A stretch of 12,803 nucleotides of DNA, from assembly GCA_023091735.1 (NCBI GenBank), contig JALKBU010001310.1, positions 1 to 12,803 on the forward strand, read 5' to 3'. Below are positions 1 to 8,331 of the stretch, one piece after another. The notes under the pieces are model-generated. The model made no database searches. It saw only the letters and a list, made by a program, of their open reading frames with translations, and had not been told where the DNA came from. This stretch comes from Trichomonas tenax. Its lineage: Eukaryota > Parabasalia > Trichomonadida > Trichomonadidae. Position 1 is the first letter of the stretch. The number at the start of each line of letters is the position of its first letter. Both the position numbers and the translations under genes were made by a program.

Positions 1-405
1 GACTGTGCCACTTATACCACTGGATAGACAACTATCAATATGTACATGAAAGTACTTTCAAATCGAAAAAATATTGATCAGATAAAAAGTTATGAAGGTC
101 GCGGGACTACACCACAGAAGGAAAAATTTTGCCATTGAAAAGATGCAAAAATATCAATATTCTTTTGTGTTATTTTGCTTTACCTGCCAATATGATGCTA
201 AATATGCAATCTATAAATGATGAAATATTAAAATGAATTATCATCATTGCGTTTTCTATCTCTCATCTTTCTCTTCTATCAGATGCTTGGTTCAACTTAC
301 TGTGTCATTTGGCTTTTCATGAAATATGTTTGGAATACAAAAGCAATGAATAATACAATGACAATTCATCAAGATGAAGAAAATGAAACTTCGGAAGACA
401 ACTGA
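1..405 (+). pseudogene. Possible decayed membrane-protein gene, 3' end
   Basis: No intact reading frame covers this stretch, but open fragments in different frames look like leftovers of a coding region. A frame open from about 232 to a TGA at 403-405, with an ATG at 283, encodes a hydrophobic segment (about 50 residues back from the end: LSLIFLFYQMLGSTYCVIWL), then basic residues (KYVWNTK) and an acidic tail ending EENETSEDN. That is the shape of a last membrane helix plus a short cytoplasmic tail. Upstream, another frame carries a polar stretch (about 40-150) and then a hydrophobic run interrupted by stops. This fits a membrane-protein gene that has lost frame, cut off by the window edge. 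The family is not recognised. AT-rich DNA gives chance hydrophobic frames, so this is a weak call. Confidence 0.25.
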
Positions 406-523
406 TCTCAATGTAGCTAATCAACACTGATATGAAATATGCCATCTTTTAAATTAGACTGAAAAAATACTTTAATAAGAAGTAAATCTGCCATGTAATG
501 TGTCATATAATGACACAAAATCG

Positions 524-536
524 TCACTTTTCATTA
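524..536 (+). promoter_or_regulatory. Trichomonad-type initiator (Inr) of the Erv46 gene
   Basis: The sequence TCACTTTTCATTA matches at all 13 positions the extended Trichomonas initiator as I recall it (TCAYTWYTCATTA, core TCAYTW, bound in T. vaginalis by IBP39). It lies 6 bases before the ATG at 543. Trichomonad 5' UTRs are typically very short, so transcription would start inside this motif, either at the first TCA (A526) or the second (A533). An ATG at 498 would then lie upstream of the transcript. Confidence 0.75.
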
Positions 537-542
537 TTCGAA

Positions 543-1607
543 ATGGTATCTTATTTAGAATTCTTGGATCTCTTTGATAAAAATAACCAAGATGAACTTA
601 AAATATATTCAAAGCTAGGAACACTCATTTCTCTGGTGTTAACGGCCTTTAGTATTCTATTATTTCTCACAAATATCGCTGTTTACGTTTATCCAGAAAT
701 ACATCGCGATTTATCTGTCACACCAACATTCATATCAAACACTGATGTTATTAATTTATCGTTAACAATCAGACTCTCAATGCCGTGCTACTTTTTGCAT
801 ATCGACCAAATGGATACGTTAGGATTCCAAGAATCGTACATCAAGAGCACAGTCACATTCAGGAGACTGAACGAGTTCGGGAAAGTCATTGGAATCGCCA
901 ATGAAACAATGGTCGATGATTGCCAACCGTGCTATAACTACTCTGAGCCAGAGGACTGCTGCAACACATGCGAGAAGTTACAATTTCTTGCATTTTTCAA
1001 GAATATGCCGTTCGATCGTAATCAATATAAAGTCTGTACAGAGAAACAGAAACAGCTAGAAGTCACACTAAACGAGAAGTGCTTAGTCAAAGGAAAGCTC
1101 ACTATCAATCGTGTTGCCGGAACATTTCACATCGCGCCTGGCAGAAACTTGAAAGGTGTTCAATTTCCACACGAGCTGACACCTTCTTCATACCACGATT
1201 TGTCTCACAACATCGAGAGGCTTAGGTTCGGTCCTCACATCCCTCGAACATCGAATCCACTGGACAACTTCAAGAGCATCCAGCAGCTACCACAAAGAGA
1301 CAGAACGTTCCACTACAACATGCTCGTCACTCCTGTCCTCTTCATTCGCGATGGCAAGGAAGTGAAGCGCGGCTACGAGTACACAGCGTTTCAGAATGAA
1401 TTCGATGCAAATCCATTCTTCGGTGTTTTCCCAGGTCTGTATTTCATGTACCAGTTCACACCTTACACAATCGTCGTCGTTTCAAACAGGCAATCATTCT
1501 TGCAGTTCATTTCTAACACATTTGGTGTTATCAGCGGCATTTACGCATTGTTGTCACTTCTTGATGCATTAATCGATAAGCAGGAAGACATCGGAATGAC
1601 TTTATAA
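543..1607 (+). CDS. Erv46/ERGIC3-like ER-Golgi cargo receptor
   Basis: Proteins of the Erv41/Erv46 family cycle between ER and Golgi in COPII and COPI vesicles and act as cargo receptors, including for retrieval. The 354-residue product has the family layout. A short cytosolic N-terminus is followed by a first membrane helix (about 26-49), a large lumenal domain and a second helix (about 320-343) near the C-terminus. Family signatures are MPCYFLHIDQMDTLG (about 81-95), a CQPC pair (127-130), the Erv46-type cysteine cluster CCNTCEKL (139-146), VAGTFHIAPGR (191-201), NPLDNF (238-243) and F.YNMLVTPV. Length is close to yeast and human members. The frame is open to an ATG at 498, but the initiator at 524-536 lies between the two, so I chose the ATG at 543 (MVSYLEFLDLF). 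The C-terminus (MTL) shows no KKxx retrieval signal. The gene stands alone, with a same-strand beta-helix gene downstream. Confidence 0.9.
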   Translation: MVSYLEFLDLFDKNNQDELKIYSKLGTLISLVLTAFSILLFLTNIAVYVYPEIHRDLSVTPTFISNTDVINLSLTIRLSMPCYFLHIDQMDTLGFQESYIKSTVTFRRLNEFGKVIGIANETMVDDCQPCYNYSEPEDCCNTCEKLQFLAFFKNMPFDRNQYKVCTEKQKQLEVTLNEKCLVKGKLTINRVAGTFHIAPGRNLKGVQFPHELTPSSYHDLSHNIERLRFGPHIPRTSNPLDNFKSIQQLPQRDRTFHYNMLVTPVLFIRDGKEVKRGYEYTAFQNEFDANPFFGVFPGLYFMYQFTPYTIVVVSNRQSFLQFISNTFGVISGIYALLSLLDALIDKQEDIGMTL

Positions 1608-1939
1608 TTATCTCTCTTGGTTTTATATTACTTGTTTTTTATTATTAAATCAAACAATATCGATCTTAAATCTTTTAATTTCTTATACAGCTTATCATTC
1701 ACAATGTCAATGATATATTAAAATCCAGCAACAGCAAGACTTTACTTCAAATAAATCAAACAAACATCTCAAAATTTGAAAATAAAATTTTCTGTCGTTT
1801 ATAAAAAAAGTGGTTATATGACACTTTTCAATTGCCGTCATTGTTTTCTTCAATGACTGCAACTGCCATGTGAATTTCAAGCTTGCAAGTATGCAATTTG
1901 ATTCTGACAGAAAAAAAAACAGATCAATTATTTCAAATG
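1608..1939. other. AT-rich spacer after the Erv46 gene
   Basis: No supported gene. A minus-strand frame at 1707-1943 starts with GTG, is rich in Phe, Cys and Leu and resembles nothing, so I treat it as chance. The spacer holds the first copy of a promoter-like repeat at 1821-1857. Confidence 0.6.
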
Positions 1940-1970
1940 TCACTTTTCAAGAGTTGTTTTCTTCAATGAC
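1821..1970 (+). repeat. Direct repeat of a promoter-plus-start segment
   Basis: Two copies lie about 115 bases apart. Copy 1 has CACTTTTCAA at 1822-1831 and TTGTTTTCTTCAATGAC at 1841-1857. Copy 2 has the same decamer at 1941-1950 and the same 17-mer at 1954-1970. The gap between the two blocks differs (9 and 3 bases). The decamer is Inr-like, and only copy 2 is preceded by the T that completes TCACTTTT. This looks like a duplicated gene 5' end. Confidence 0.6.
1940..1952 (+). promoter_or_regulatory. Inr-like motif upstream of first beta-helix gene
   Basis: TCACTTTTCAAGA matches 11 of 13 positions of the trichomonad initiator consensus as I recall it. It lies about 30 bases before an ATG at 1974, the most natural start for the beta-helix gene, although that ATG is one base out of frame with the long downstream frame. 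Confidence 0.45.
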
Positions 1971-2146
1971 GTGATGCTGAAAGAAATATTTTTTTAGTCC
2001 ATTGTGAAACTGCACCTCGTGATATTTGGAAATCATTTTATTCAGACTCATTTAACGGCGATGAGTTTGTCGGCTGCATTAACGATAGTTGTACATTTAC
2101 TTCAAAAGAAGGCGAAATATATGCATATGCGTGCATATTTATCTCC

Positions 2147-3019
2147 ATGCGATCAGGTGCCATCACATTTAATCACACAAATAATCTCAAATTTCTTCAT
2201 TCTTCCTGTTTCTACGAGAACTGCTTTCGAAATAGCAATGGAGGTTCCATTTATTTCAAAGGCCGTAGTTCCATTATCCAACATCGCTTTTGTACCATTA
2301 ACTCAACGATTTCAATTGGATCATCCAATCTTTATGGTGGACTTTATTCATATATATCTGTCTCAAGTGGAAAAAAGAATATCATCGACAAATGCTCCAT
2401 TTCTCAGTGTGCAAAATCTAATGAAAACAGACTAAATAGTTTAAATTATGGAAATTGTGGAATTTATTCATCAAATTTCACAAAGAATGTTGTTAATTGG
2501 CATTCTGGATTCTCAATATTATATGCAGATGATCCAACGGTGATTAATTTTTCTTCATTCACTGATAACCATGCAACTAAAAATTCATGTCTATTCCATC
2601 AAGATAATGGTCAATTCACCGACTATTTTTGTAATATCAAAAACTGCACACAAGACTCTTTTTTTGGTGGAATTATTTTTTGCAACACAGAATTGACAAT
2701 CAGAAACTGCACAATTGTTGGTCCATATGGAAATGGAGCTGCTTTCGGAACAGGTGATATCAGTGCTAAATTCTACATTTATGACAGCAACATTGATCCA
2801 TATTCAACATATTCAGGTTCATACACAACGAGCTGCATCACACAAACAGATAAAACGAACATTCTTCATCTTCTCTCTACTTATAAATGCAACGCATATA
2901 TTCCCCTTGAAAACATCATAAATCAAAATGCAAAACAGGTCACACAAATCAACATCTACTTCATTCATGATTTATTAAATTTTGTTGAACATTCTGCGTT
3001 CATGGCATATGAATTCTGA
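2147..3019 (+). CDS. Pmp-like right-handed beta-helix surface protein, 5' end uncertain
   Basis: The 290-residue frame from the first in-frame ATG is a string of short irregular repeats with Pmp/beta-helix motifs: SGAITF near the start, GGSIYF (about 32-37), GGLYS, FTDNHAT, GGIIF and repeated C-x-I/F-x-N-C or SN/ST turns. The product is rich in Asn, Ser, Ile and Cys, as expected for an extracellular beta-helix coat protein; its function is unknown. The same frame stays open upstream to about 1970 with no ATG, and encodes a matching N-terminal part (for example FNGDEFVGC and SKEGEIYAYACIF). The gene therefore really begins before 2147. The natural ATG at 1974, behind an Inr-like motif, is one base off frame. 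A one-base slip in the T run near 1990 would join them, pointing to either a recent pseudogene or a base error. No C-terminal membrane helix is visible, unlike the second beta-helix gene here. A frame at 2004-2435 is its shadow. Confidence 0.65.
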   Translation: MRSGAITFNHTNNLKFLHSSCFYENCFRNSNGGSIYFKGRSSIIQHRFCTINSTISIGSSNLYGGLYSYISVSSGKKNIIDKCSISQCAKSNENRLNSLNYGNCGIYSSNFTKNVVNWHSGFSILYADDPTVINFSSFTDNHATKNSCLFHQDNGQFTDYFCNIKNCTQDSFFGGIIFCNTELTIRNCTIVGPYGNGAAFGTGDISAKFYIYDSNIDPYSTYSGSYTTSCITQTDKTNILHLLSTYKCNAYIPLENIINQNAKQVTQINIYFIHDLLNFVEHSAFMAYEF

Positions 3020-3153
3020 CCATACCGTTGGACAAAAGAGTAGATTTATTTTACTAATAAAAAAGCGTTTCTATTTTTGAGTTTGATTTTTAATTATATT
3101 ATACATTTATTCACATATAGAAATATTATATTTAAAAAAACAAGAAAGCAAAA

Positions 3154-6048
3154 TTATTTTGATGTTCTATGATGCTCGATTGCGAAGAATGTCAAAGCAT
3201 CCTCTGTTTTGTCACTCTCGTGAGCACAGCATATTGATCGAATTGATCGCTCTATTGTCTGCAATCGATCGAGCTCCGTCTTCAATTTGATGACAGCGGA
3301 TTGGAATGCATTCGCGTCGATTGAAGTGTTGATGTCAACAAATCTGTGGAAGTTTTGTGCGAATGTGTTGATCAGGGATCGCTCTTTCTGATCGTACTCT
3401 TGCCTCAATGCGTATGTGTACTCGCTCTTCTTGATCTCTGCATTTATCTCAATTGATCGCTGCTGCGCTTCGAAAAGCTTCTTCTGACGCTCTGCGCACT
3501 CGATAGAATTCTTTCGCTGTGATTCGCTCAATTGAACTTGTCGCTCAAGATCTTTGACCTTCTGAAGAAGATATTGGCACTTCTGTTCGTTGTTCTTAAG
3601 CGCTTCTGTTGTCTTTGAAAAGAGATCACAATCTGTCTGAGATCGATTCTTATAATCCGAAATTTGTTTCTCGTATGATGATGTCAATTGCTCGCGTTCT
3701 TTGACTAATTGCTCATCAAAAACAATCTTCTGCTCTTCGACTTTGTTCGTGAGCATTTCGACTTCGTCTGATAAGCTTTGACATCGCTTCGTTTGTGTTT
3801 CAAGTTCGTCGTTCAATCTCGATATCTGTTGCTCTTTCTCACTTAGTTGTCTTGCAACTGCAATTTTCTCTGACTGCGCGTTGCTCAGATAAAGATTCGA
3901 TTGATTCAATTTATCGATTTTTGACATTTCGATTTGTGACAACAAATCATCGTAATTCTCTTTGATCTCATCAACTTCGTCTTTGCACTGCTGCCTTAAT
4001 TCTGACATCTCATTCACAAGATCGCAGCACTGTTTGCGCTGATTTGAGAGTTGTTCGCGTAATTTATTCTTTTCGTGTTCACTGTCTTTCAATAAATCCT
4101 TTAATTGATCGATATTTTGAACTAATTTGTTTTCTGCTTTTGCAAACGCCTTCTTTAACATCTTAACGTCATGCTTCAAGTTCTCTATTGTTTCATGAGC
4201 ATCATCTAACTGCTGAGCCAATGAATTCAACTGTTTTTCACGTTTAGCAGAGTTTGCTAAAATGTCTTCGAAACTGTTTTGATCTGTTTGTTGAAGGAAA
4301 TTTTCGACCTTTGAATTTGTTGATTCTAACTCTGCATGCAATGTGTCTATTTCATCCTTCAATGACAATATCGATTCAATGAGATTCGTTTCATCGATAT
4401 CATCTCCGAATATTTCTGCTAAACAAGACATCAATTGAACATGTTTTCGGTTGAAGTCATTGATTGATGTTCGTAATTCATCGAGTTCAACTTTTGTCTG
4501 TGAATTGAAGTCATTGATATATTTAGCGATGATTGATATCACTGACTTCAGTCTGCTCGAGTTAGAAGCAGAGAAATTGCTTGCAACTCTTTCCAAGACT
4601 GTTCTTAAATCTGCAGGAAGAGGTTCGAAATTCCAAATGATTACTTCTTCGACACGTTGAGGCAAAACAATTGGAACTGGTTTTTGAACTTTATCCTCCT
4701 TGTGCTCTAAAGCAGTGACAACTTGTGTGAGTCTTTGCAACAACGAAACTAATGTATTTCTCTCGAATGTTAATTTTTCGAGTTCCAACTTTTGATCTTC
4801 GAAATGATTTGATAATGTCTTCAATGAATCATTGATTGTCTCTTTTTCATTCTTCAACGCAATAAATGCTGTGTTCGCTTCATCATTTGATGCTCTTGCG
4901 GCCATTAATTGTAATTTCATGCTTTCGATATCTTTATTCTTGAAATCGAGTTCTCCTTTAAGTCTGTTAATTTCCTTTTCGAGTGATTCTTGTGTCTGCT
5001 GTGGATTCTTCTTTAATTTCTCGCTGAGTTTGTCTTTCTGTCGTCTCAAGTTCTTTATTTCATCGAGCAATTCAGCATTTTGGTTCTTTAATGCTTTAAT
5101 CACTTGCGATTGGTCATCCTTCTTAGGTGTAGTGATGATACCGACAATTGGAGACTCATCGTGCTGCATGTCTCCCGTTATCTCTTCAGGAATAGTGATA
5201 ACTTGAACGGAAACATTTCTCGTTGGTTTTTTCATTTTGAGTTCATTTATCTTATTTTCGTATTCCAGTTGCTGTCCATTGTTCTCGAGCATCGATTTCT
5301 GTAGTTTATTGGCGATTTCGTTGATTTGATTATCTTTTTCATTTAATCTGAATTGAAACTCTTGCTGTTGATTGAAGTAATCGAGTTTCAGGTGTTTGTA
5401 TTTCTGTTTCTCTTTATTGAATTTAGTTTTGAGTTGATTTAATACATTTTTATTTTCCGTTTCATCATTTGTTTGAGGTAAATTGTTGACAATCTTGTTC
5501 CTGCTGTCTGACAGATAGTAATGCAACGCTAATAAGTCCGAAAATTCTGTTTCAAAGAAAACATTTGCAAGACTAATTGTTTTTGCGTTCATTGAATTCA
5601 TTATTGCGATTTGTTTCTGCATTTCGCCTTGCACAGTAAGATTATCTTCTATTTTTTGCTGCAAATTTTCAACTTCTTTGGCATTATTGAAAATATTTTC
5701 GTTTAATTGACGCTTGAGAGCTTGCAATTCGAAGTTGTATGTACTTTGATTGGACTGCTGTATCGCTTCGAGCTTTCTGTTCAGTTCTTGATTATTTTTA
5801 AGCGAAATATCAAGTCTTCTTTGTAAATCTTGCGAATTTGACAGTTGTGTTGATGAATTCTGCTTCAAATCACGATTTTCACACTTAACATCTTCGATTT
5901 TTTGGAGCTCTTTAAGCGATTCGTCGAATTGAGATTTCAAGTTTTTATTTTCTTCGACGAGTATACTTTTTTCTTGTTCCAATTGTTTTATCAGGTCACT
6001 CATCGCATATATGTCCAACTCTCCGCTGTTAAAAGGAGAAGTTTCCAT
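3154..6048 (-). CDS. Large coiled-coil protein of unknown function
   Basis: The 964-residue product is dominated by heptad-rich, Glu/Lys/Gln/Leu-rich coiled coil, starting at about residue 16 (SDLIKQLEQEKSILVEENKN). Coils are interrupted near residues 155-195 (aromatic and Leu-rich, FSDLLALHYYL), 273-313 (Pro/Ile-rich, TIPEEITGDM, with IITTPKKDD) and about 455-520. The last break is the best candidate for a folded module (KPVPIVLPQRVEEVIIWNFEPLP, split by coil-poor sequence, then LRTVLERVASNFSASNSS). The C-terminal 60 residues are also less repetitive and contain a CC pair. There is no signal peptide or membrane helix. Such proteins usually serve as cytoskeletal, centrosomal or Golgi tethers; I see no GRIP, kinesin or myosin signature, so no function is assigned. 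The start is the first ATG, and a second is at residue 16. No good Inr lies in the 40 bases before it. It converges on the beta-helix gene with a 134-base gap. Confidence 0.85.
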   Translation of the reverse strand: METSPFNSGELDIYAMSDLIKQLEQEKSILVEENKNLKSQFDESLKELQKIEDVKCENRDLKQNSSTQLSNSQDLQRRLDISLKNNQELNRKLEAIQQSNQSTYNFELQALKRQLNENIFNNAKEVENLQQKIEDNLTVQGEMQKQIAIMNSMNAKTISLANVFFETEFSDLLALHYYLSDSRNKIVNNLPQTNDETENKNVLNQLKTKFNKEKQKYKHLKLDYFNQQQEFQFRLNEKDNQINEIANKLQKSMLENNGQQLEYENKINELKMKKPTRNVSVQVITIPEEITGDMQHDESPIVGIITTPKKDDQSQVIKALKNQNAELLDEIKNLRRQKDKLSEKLKKNPQQTQESLEKEINRLKGELDFKNKDIESMKLQLMAARASNDEANTAFIALKNEKETINDSLKTLSNHFEDQKLELEKLTFERNTLVSLLQRLTQVVTALEHKEDKVQKPVPIVLPQRVEEVIIWNFEPLPADLRTVLERVASNFSASNSSRLKSVISIIAKYINDFNSQTKVELDELRTSINDFNRKHVQLMSCLAEIFGDDIDETNLIESILSLKDEIDTLHAELESTNSKVENFLQQTDQNSFEDILANSAKREKQLNSLAQQLDDAHETIENLKHDVKMLKKAFAKAENKLVQNIDQLKDLLKDSEHEKNKLREQLSNQRKQCCDLVNEMSELRQQCKDEVDEIKENYDDLLSQIEMSKIDKLNQSNLYLSNAQSEKIAVARQLSEKEQQISRLNDELETQTKRCQSLSDEVEMLTNKVEEQKIVFDEQLVKEREQLTSSYEKQISDYKNRSQTDCDLFSKTTEALKNNEQKCQYLLQKVKDLERQVQLSESQRKNSIECAERQKKLFEAQQRSIEINAEIKKSEYTYALRQEYDQKERSLINTFAQNFHRFVDINTSIDANAFQSAVIKLKTELDRLQTIERSIRSICCAHESDKTEDALTFFAIEHHRTSK

Positions 6049-6532
6049 ATATAAAATTAGTTTATTGACTGAACGTTAAATTTGATAAATTTACAATAAT
6101 CGGTGGTCTTTTTTACTAAAAATCCGATTTTTATTCGATTTTTACACTTCTCAGCATATGAATATCCATATTTTCATATAAAATTTGCAATCTGTCATAA
6201 TTAATTAAAAACTCAAAATTATCCTATTTCATTGATAAATTGGAATGTTTCATACGATACTAAATATGAATTTTCAATAAAAATGCGATTTCATACTTTT
6301 TGTCAGATTGTTCGATTTTTAAGCTGCTCAGATGATATATTAACGATTTGGCACGAGAAAACCTAGTTAAAGTTGGGATTTATCAATATTACAGATTTCA
6401 AAATTCAGTTTTTTCCCGAAATATTTGTCGGGAGTTGTAGAAAAGAGAAGTTTGTATAATGACAAAACAATAGTTGCGGGAAATTTATTAAATAAATGAA
6501 CAATAAAAATTGAAAATATGCTTGCAAGTGAA
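6049..6532. other. AT-rich spacer between coiled-coil and Rab genes
   Basis: Both flanking genes are on the minus strand, so this holds the coiled-coil promoter and the Rab 3' end. The 11-mer TTCGATTTTTA occurs twice (6134-6144 and 6311-6321), each followed within 10 bases by CTCAG. A 73-residue minus-strand frame at 6367-6588 overlaps the Rab 3' end and looks like chance. Confidence 0.5.
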
Positions 6533-7123
6533 TTAACAGCATCCACCCTTTTCTGGCTTCTTTGGTTCTGTGATTGTAACACCGGCATCAGCTTCTTTGA
6601 ATTTTAGAGCCTTCAGAGCTTCCTGAGCCGCTCCTGCGAACAATTCGTGGACGCAATCGCCTGTTCTCGCTGAAACGAAGTACATATTGGGGTACTTTTC
6701 GCTGTATTCCTCTCTGACCTGATCAATAGAGACGGTTGCATCTGAGGCCATATCGGTCTTATTGATGGCTACAATAAACGGAGGATTTTCTCCTGCTGTG
6801 TTTAATCTTTCGTGCCAGCTTTCGATATGTTTTATTGACGCTGGGTCGATTAAAGAGGCAACAAAGATGCAAACTTGGGCGCCGCGAGCGTACATCGGTA
6901 CTAAGGCCGCGAATTGTTCCTGTCCTGCCGTATCCCATATTTTTAGCTCCACGTCGTAGTCATCTATTTCGATTACAGTTTTAATATGATTTGTTCCGAT
7001 CGTAGGGGCTCTCTGAAAACTGAATGTCTCTTGGCACTGTTTGATAACGAGTGAGGTCTTGCCGACACCGCTATCGCCGAGGACAATGACCTTGAATGAT
7101 GCGTTCTTTTTGCCTCCTTCCAT
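6533..7123 (-). CDS. Rab-family small GTPase, divergent
   Basis: Rab GTPases switch between GDP and GTP on membranes and direct vesicle docking. The 196-residue product has the whole set of boxes: P-loop GDSGVGKT (16-23), switch I PTIGTNH (40-46, with T41), WDTAGQE (63-69), NKTD (121-124) and SAR (151-153). The tail ends in GGCC, the usual double-geranylgeranylation site. Length is normal. Several positions are unusual for a Rab: SAR instead of SAK in the base-binding loop, and EQFAALVPMYARGA after the DTAGQ box instead of the usual ER(Y/F)RS...YYRGA. It is therefore Rab-like, but I cannot place it in a subfamily. The frame opens eight codons earlier with a TTG, but the first ATG is at 7121-7123, giving a normal Rab start (MEGGKKNASFKVIVLG). 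No TCAYTW element is visible on this strand in the 75 bases upstream. Confidence 0.92.
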   Translation of the reverse strand: MEGGKKNASFKVIVLGDSGVGKTSLVIKQCQETFSFQRAPTIGTNHIKTVIEIDDYDVELKIWDTAGQEQFAALVPMYARGAQVCIFVASLIDPASIKHIESWHERLNTAGENPPFIVAINKTDMASDATVSIDQVREEYSEKYPNMYFVSARTGDCVHELFAGAAQEALKALKFKEADAGVTITEPKKPEKGGCC

Positions 7124-7861
7124 TTGGGATGGTTTACAACTTATCAAATAATTTCAATGGTTTACTGTTCTCAATCATTACCTCCCATTTTTATTTCATT
7201 ACATGTTCGATATCATTATTTTTCGATGTGTTTGTTAGAGCTCGTCGAGTTATGGCTATATATTTAATAAAAATAATATCATGCTTGTGTGATCTAAATC
7301 TTAGATTTATAACCAACTGAGTGTGATAAAACGATATAACTATGAAGTGTGCAGATATTTCTAATGCGAAAATGTCCTGAAACCTAAAATTTATGAAAAT
7401 TGAAATTCGCTAAGTTTTTTTTGAATAGTACGATTAATATTTCAATGATTTACATTGAATTTCAGTAGTTTACGAAGGATCCAATTTTACAAAGAAAAAA
7501 AATTGGACGGATCATGGCAGTTAACAAAATTGATGTGTGATATCACTTTTAGATGTTCACAAGTTTGTTTTTATTAATTTAATCTCGGATTTAGATTTTT
7601 GGTGGAGTTATTCTTTTTTAAAAAAACTTGTTGAATACTCTTAAACTTATGCTGTGAATTTCAGCTCTGAAACTGATTATGTAAATATAGTTTTCAAAGA
7701 AAGAAGACATTTTTCATTTGTTGGAGAATTCAATAAGTGGCATAATAACAAAGGCGATGCTGCTTTTACACCACATGGTGATATATTCTGATACGTCATA
7801 GTCTGCTTAGGTCGCTCTTTCTATTATTACGCAATTAATTTCAAATTGGGTCTGCGATTTT

Positions 7862-7890
7862 AGCGAATTGGCCATTTTTGCCAATTCGCT
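7862..7890. repeat. Perfect 11-bp inverted repeat (hairpin)
   Basis: AGCGAATTGGC (7862-7872) pairs exactly with GCCAATTCGCT (7880-7890) across a 7-base loop (CATTTTT). It lies far from any gene. It could form a hairpin or cruciform or bind a dimeric protein; nothing nearby says which. Confidence 0.8.
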
Positions 7891-8185
7891 CATTCATATG
7901 TAGAGGAAATGCTTATGGCACAAGAGTTCTAGCGATTGATGACAGATGATCTGAATTGATTTACAATAAAATTAAATAAAAATCCGAGTATGAGGTCAAA
8001 TAGTTTAATGTCTAGCTTACAATTTTGTATGTGAACATGAATTTATCATTATATGAATAATTTGAAAGTCAACAATTTTTCATGAAAATTTTTGATTGGA
8101 TTTACTCCATAAATAGTGTATCACCAAATCGCCCCCTAAATTTGTAATCATTTTATTGTATCATTCAATCAAATAAAATCTTTGA

Positions 8186-8205
8186 TTTTTTTTTTTTTTT
8201 TTTTT
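8186..8205. repeat. Homopolymer run of 20 T
   Basis: Twenty T in a row, preceded by TTTGA and followed by G. Read on the other strand it is a poly(A) tract. I see no retroelement coding sequence on its minus-strand upstream side (8206 onward), so it is more likely a simple repeat than a retrotransposed tail. Confidence 0.85.
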
Positions 8206-8230
8206 GTATTTTTTCAAAGAGTTTATGACA

Positions 8231-8331
8231 AAAGTGAACATCAAAAAGTGACGGGCGAGCCTTAAAGTCACTTTTATAATTAAATTGTCACTTTTTGCGC
8301 AGGCAAATTGTCACCTTTATAAAAAGTGTCA
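8231..8331. promoter_or_regulatory. Cluster of Inr-like TCACTTTT motifs in both orientations
   Basis: Six copies or near-copies of TCAC(T/C)TT lie in about 100 bases. On the plus strand: TCACTTTTA (8268-8276), TCACTTTTT (8288-8296) and TCACCTTTA (8311-8319). On the minus strand: TCACTTT (8231-8237), TCACTTTTT (8243-8251) and TGACACTTTTT (8321-8331). Two plus copies share AAATTGTCAC. The same core starts the Erv46 and Aha1 genes, so this looks like promoter material, possibly divergent. No coding frame follows on either side. It may drive noncoding RNA, be a relic of lost genes, or be a degenerate tandem repeat. Confidence 0.45.

Larger units (their letters stand above)
7124..8230. other. Gene-poor AT-rich region
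   Basis: About 1.1 kb without a credible gene on either strand; frames are short and lack recognisable motifs. It includes the Rab 5' flank, an imperfect inverted repeat around 7481-7516 (CCAATTTT ... AAAATTGG), the hairpin at 7862-7890 and the T run at 8186-8205. I saw no tRNA or rRNA. Confidence 0.6.

Noticed and set aside
1707..1943. 78-residue minus-strand frame
   Set aside because: It starts with GTG, has the composition of AT-rich spacer and overlaps the promoter-like repeat.
2004..2435. 143-residue plus-strand frame
   Set aside because: It overlaps the beta-helix frame one base off, begins with GTG and shows no motif. The beta-helix frame has the repeat pattern, so this one is a shadow.
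6061..6070. TCAATAAAC on the minus strand as an Inr for the coiled-coil gene
   Set aside because: It has A at the pyrimidine position of TCAYTW and poor agreement beyond it.
8186..8205. Poly(A)/poly(T) tract as a retrotransposon tail
   Set aside because: No retroelement coding sequence or target-site duplication is visible next to it.
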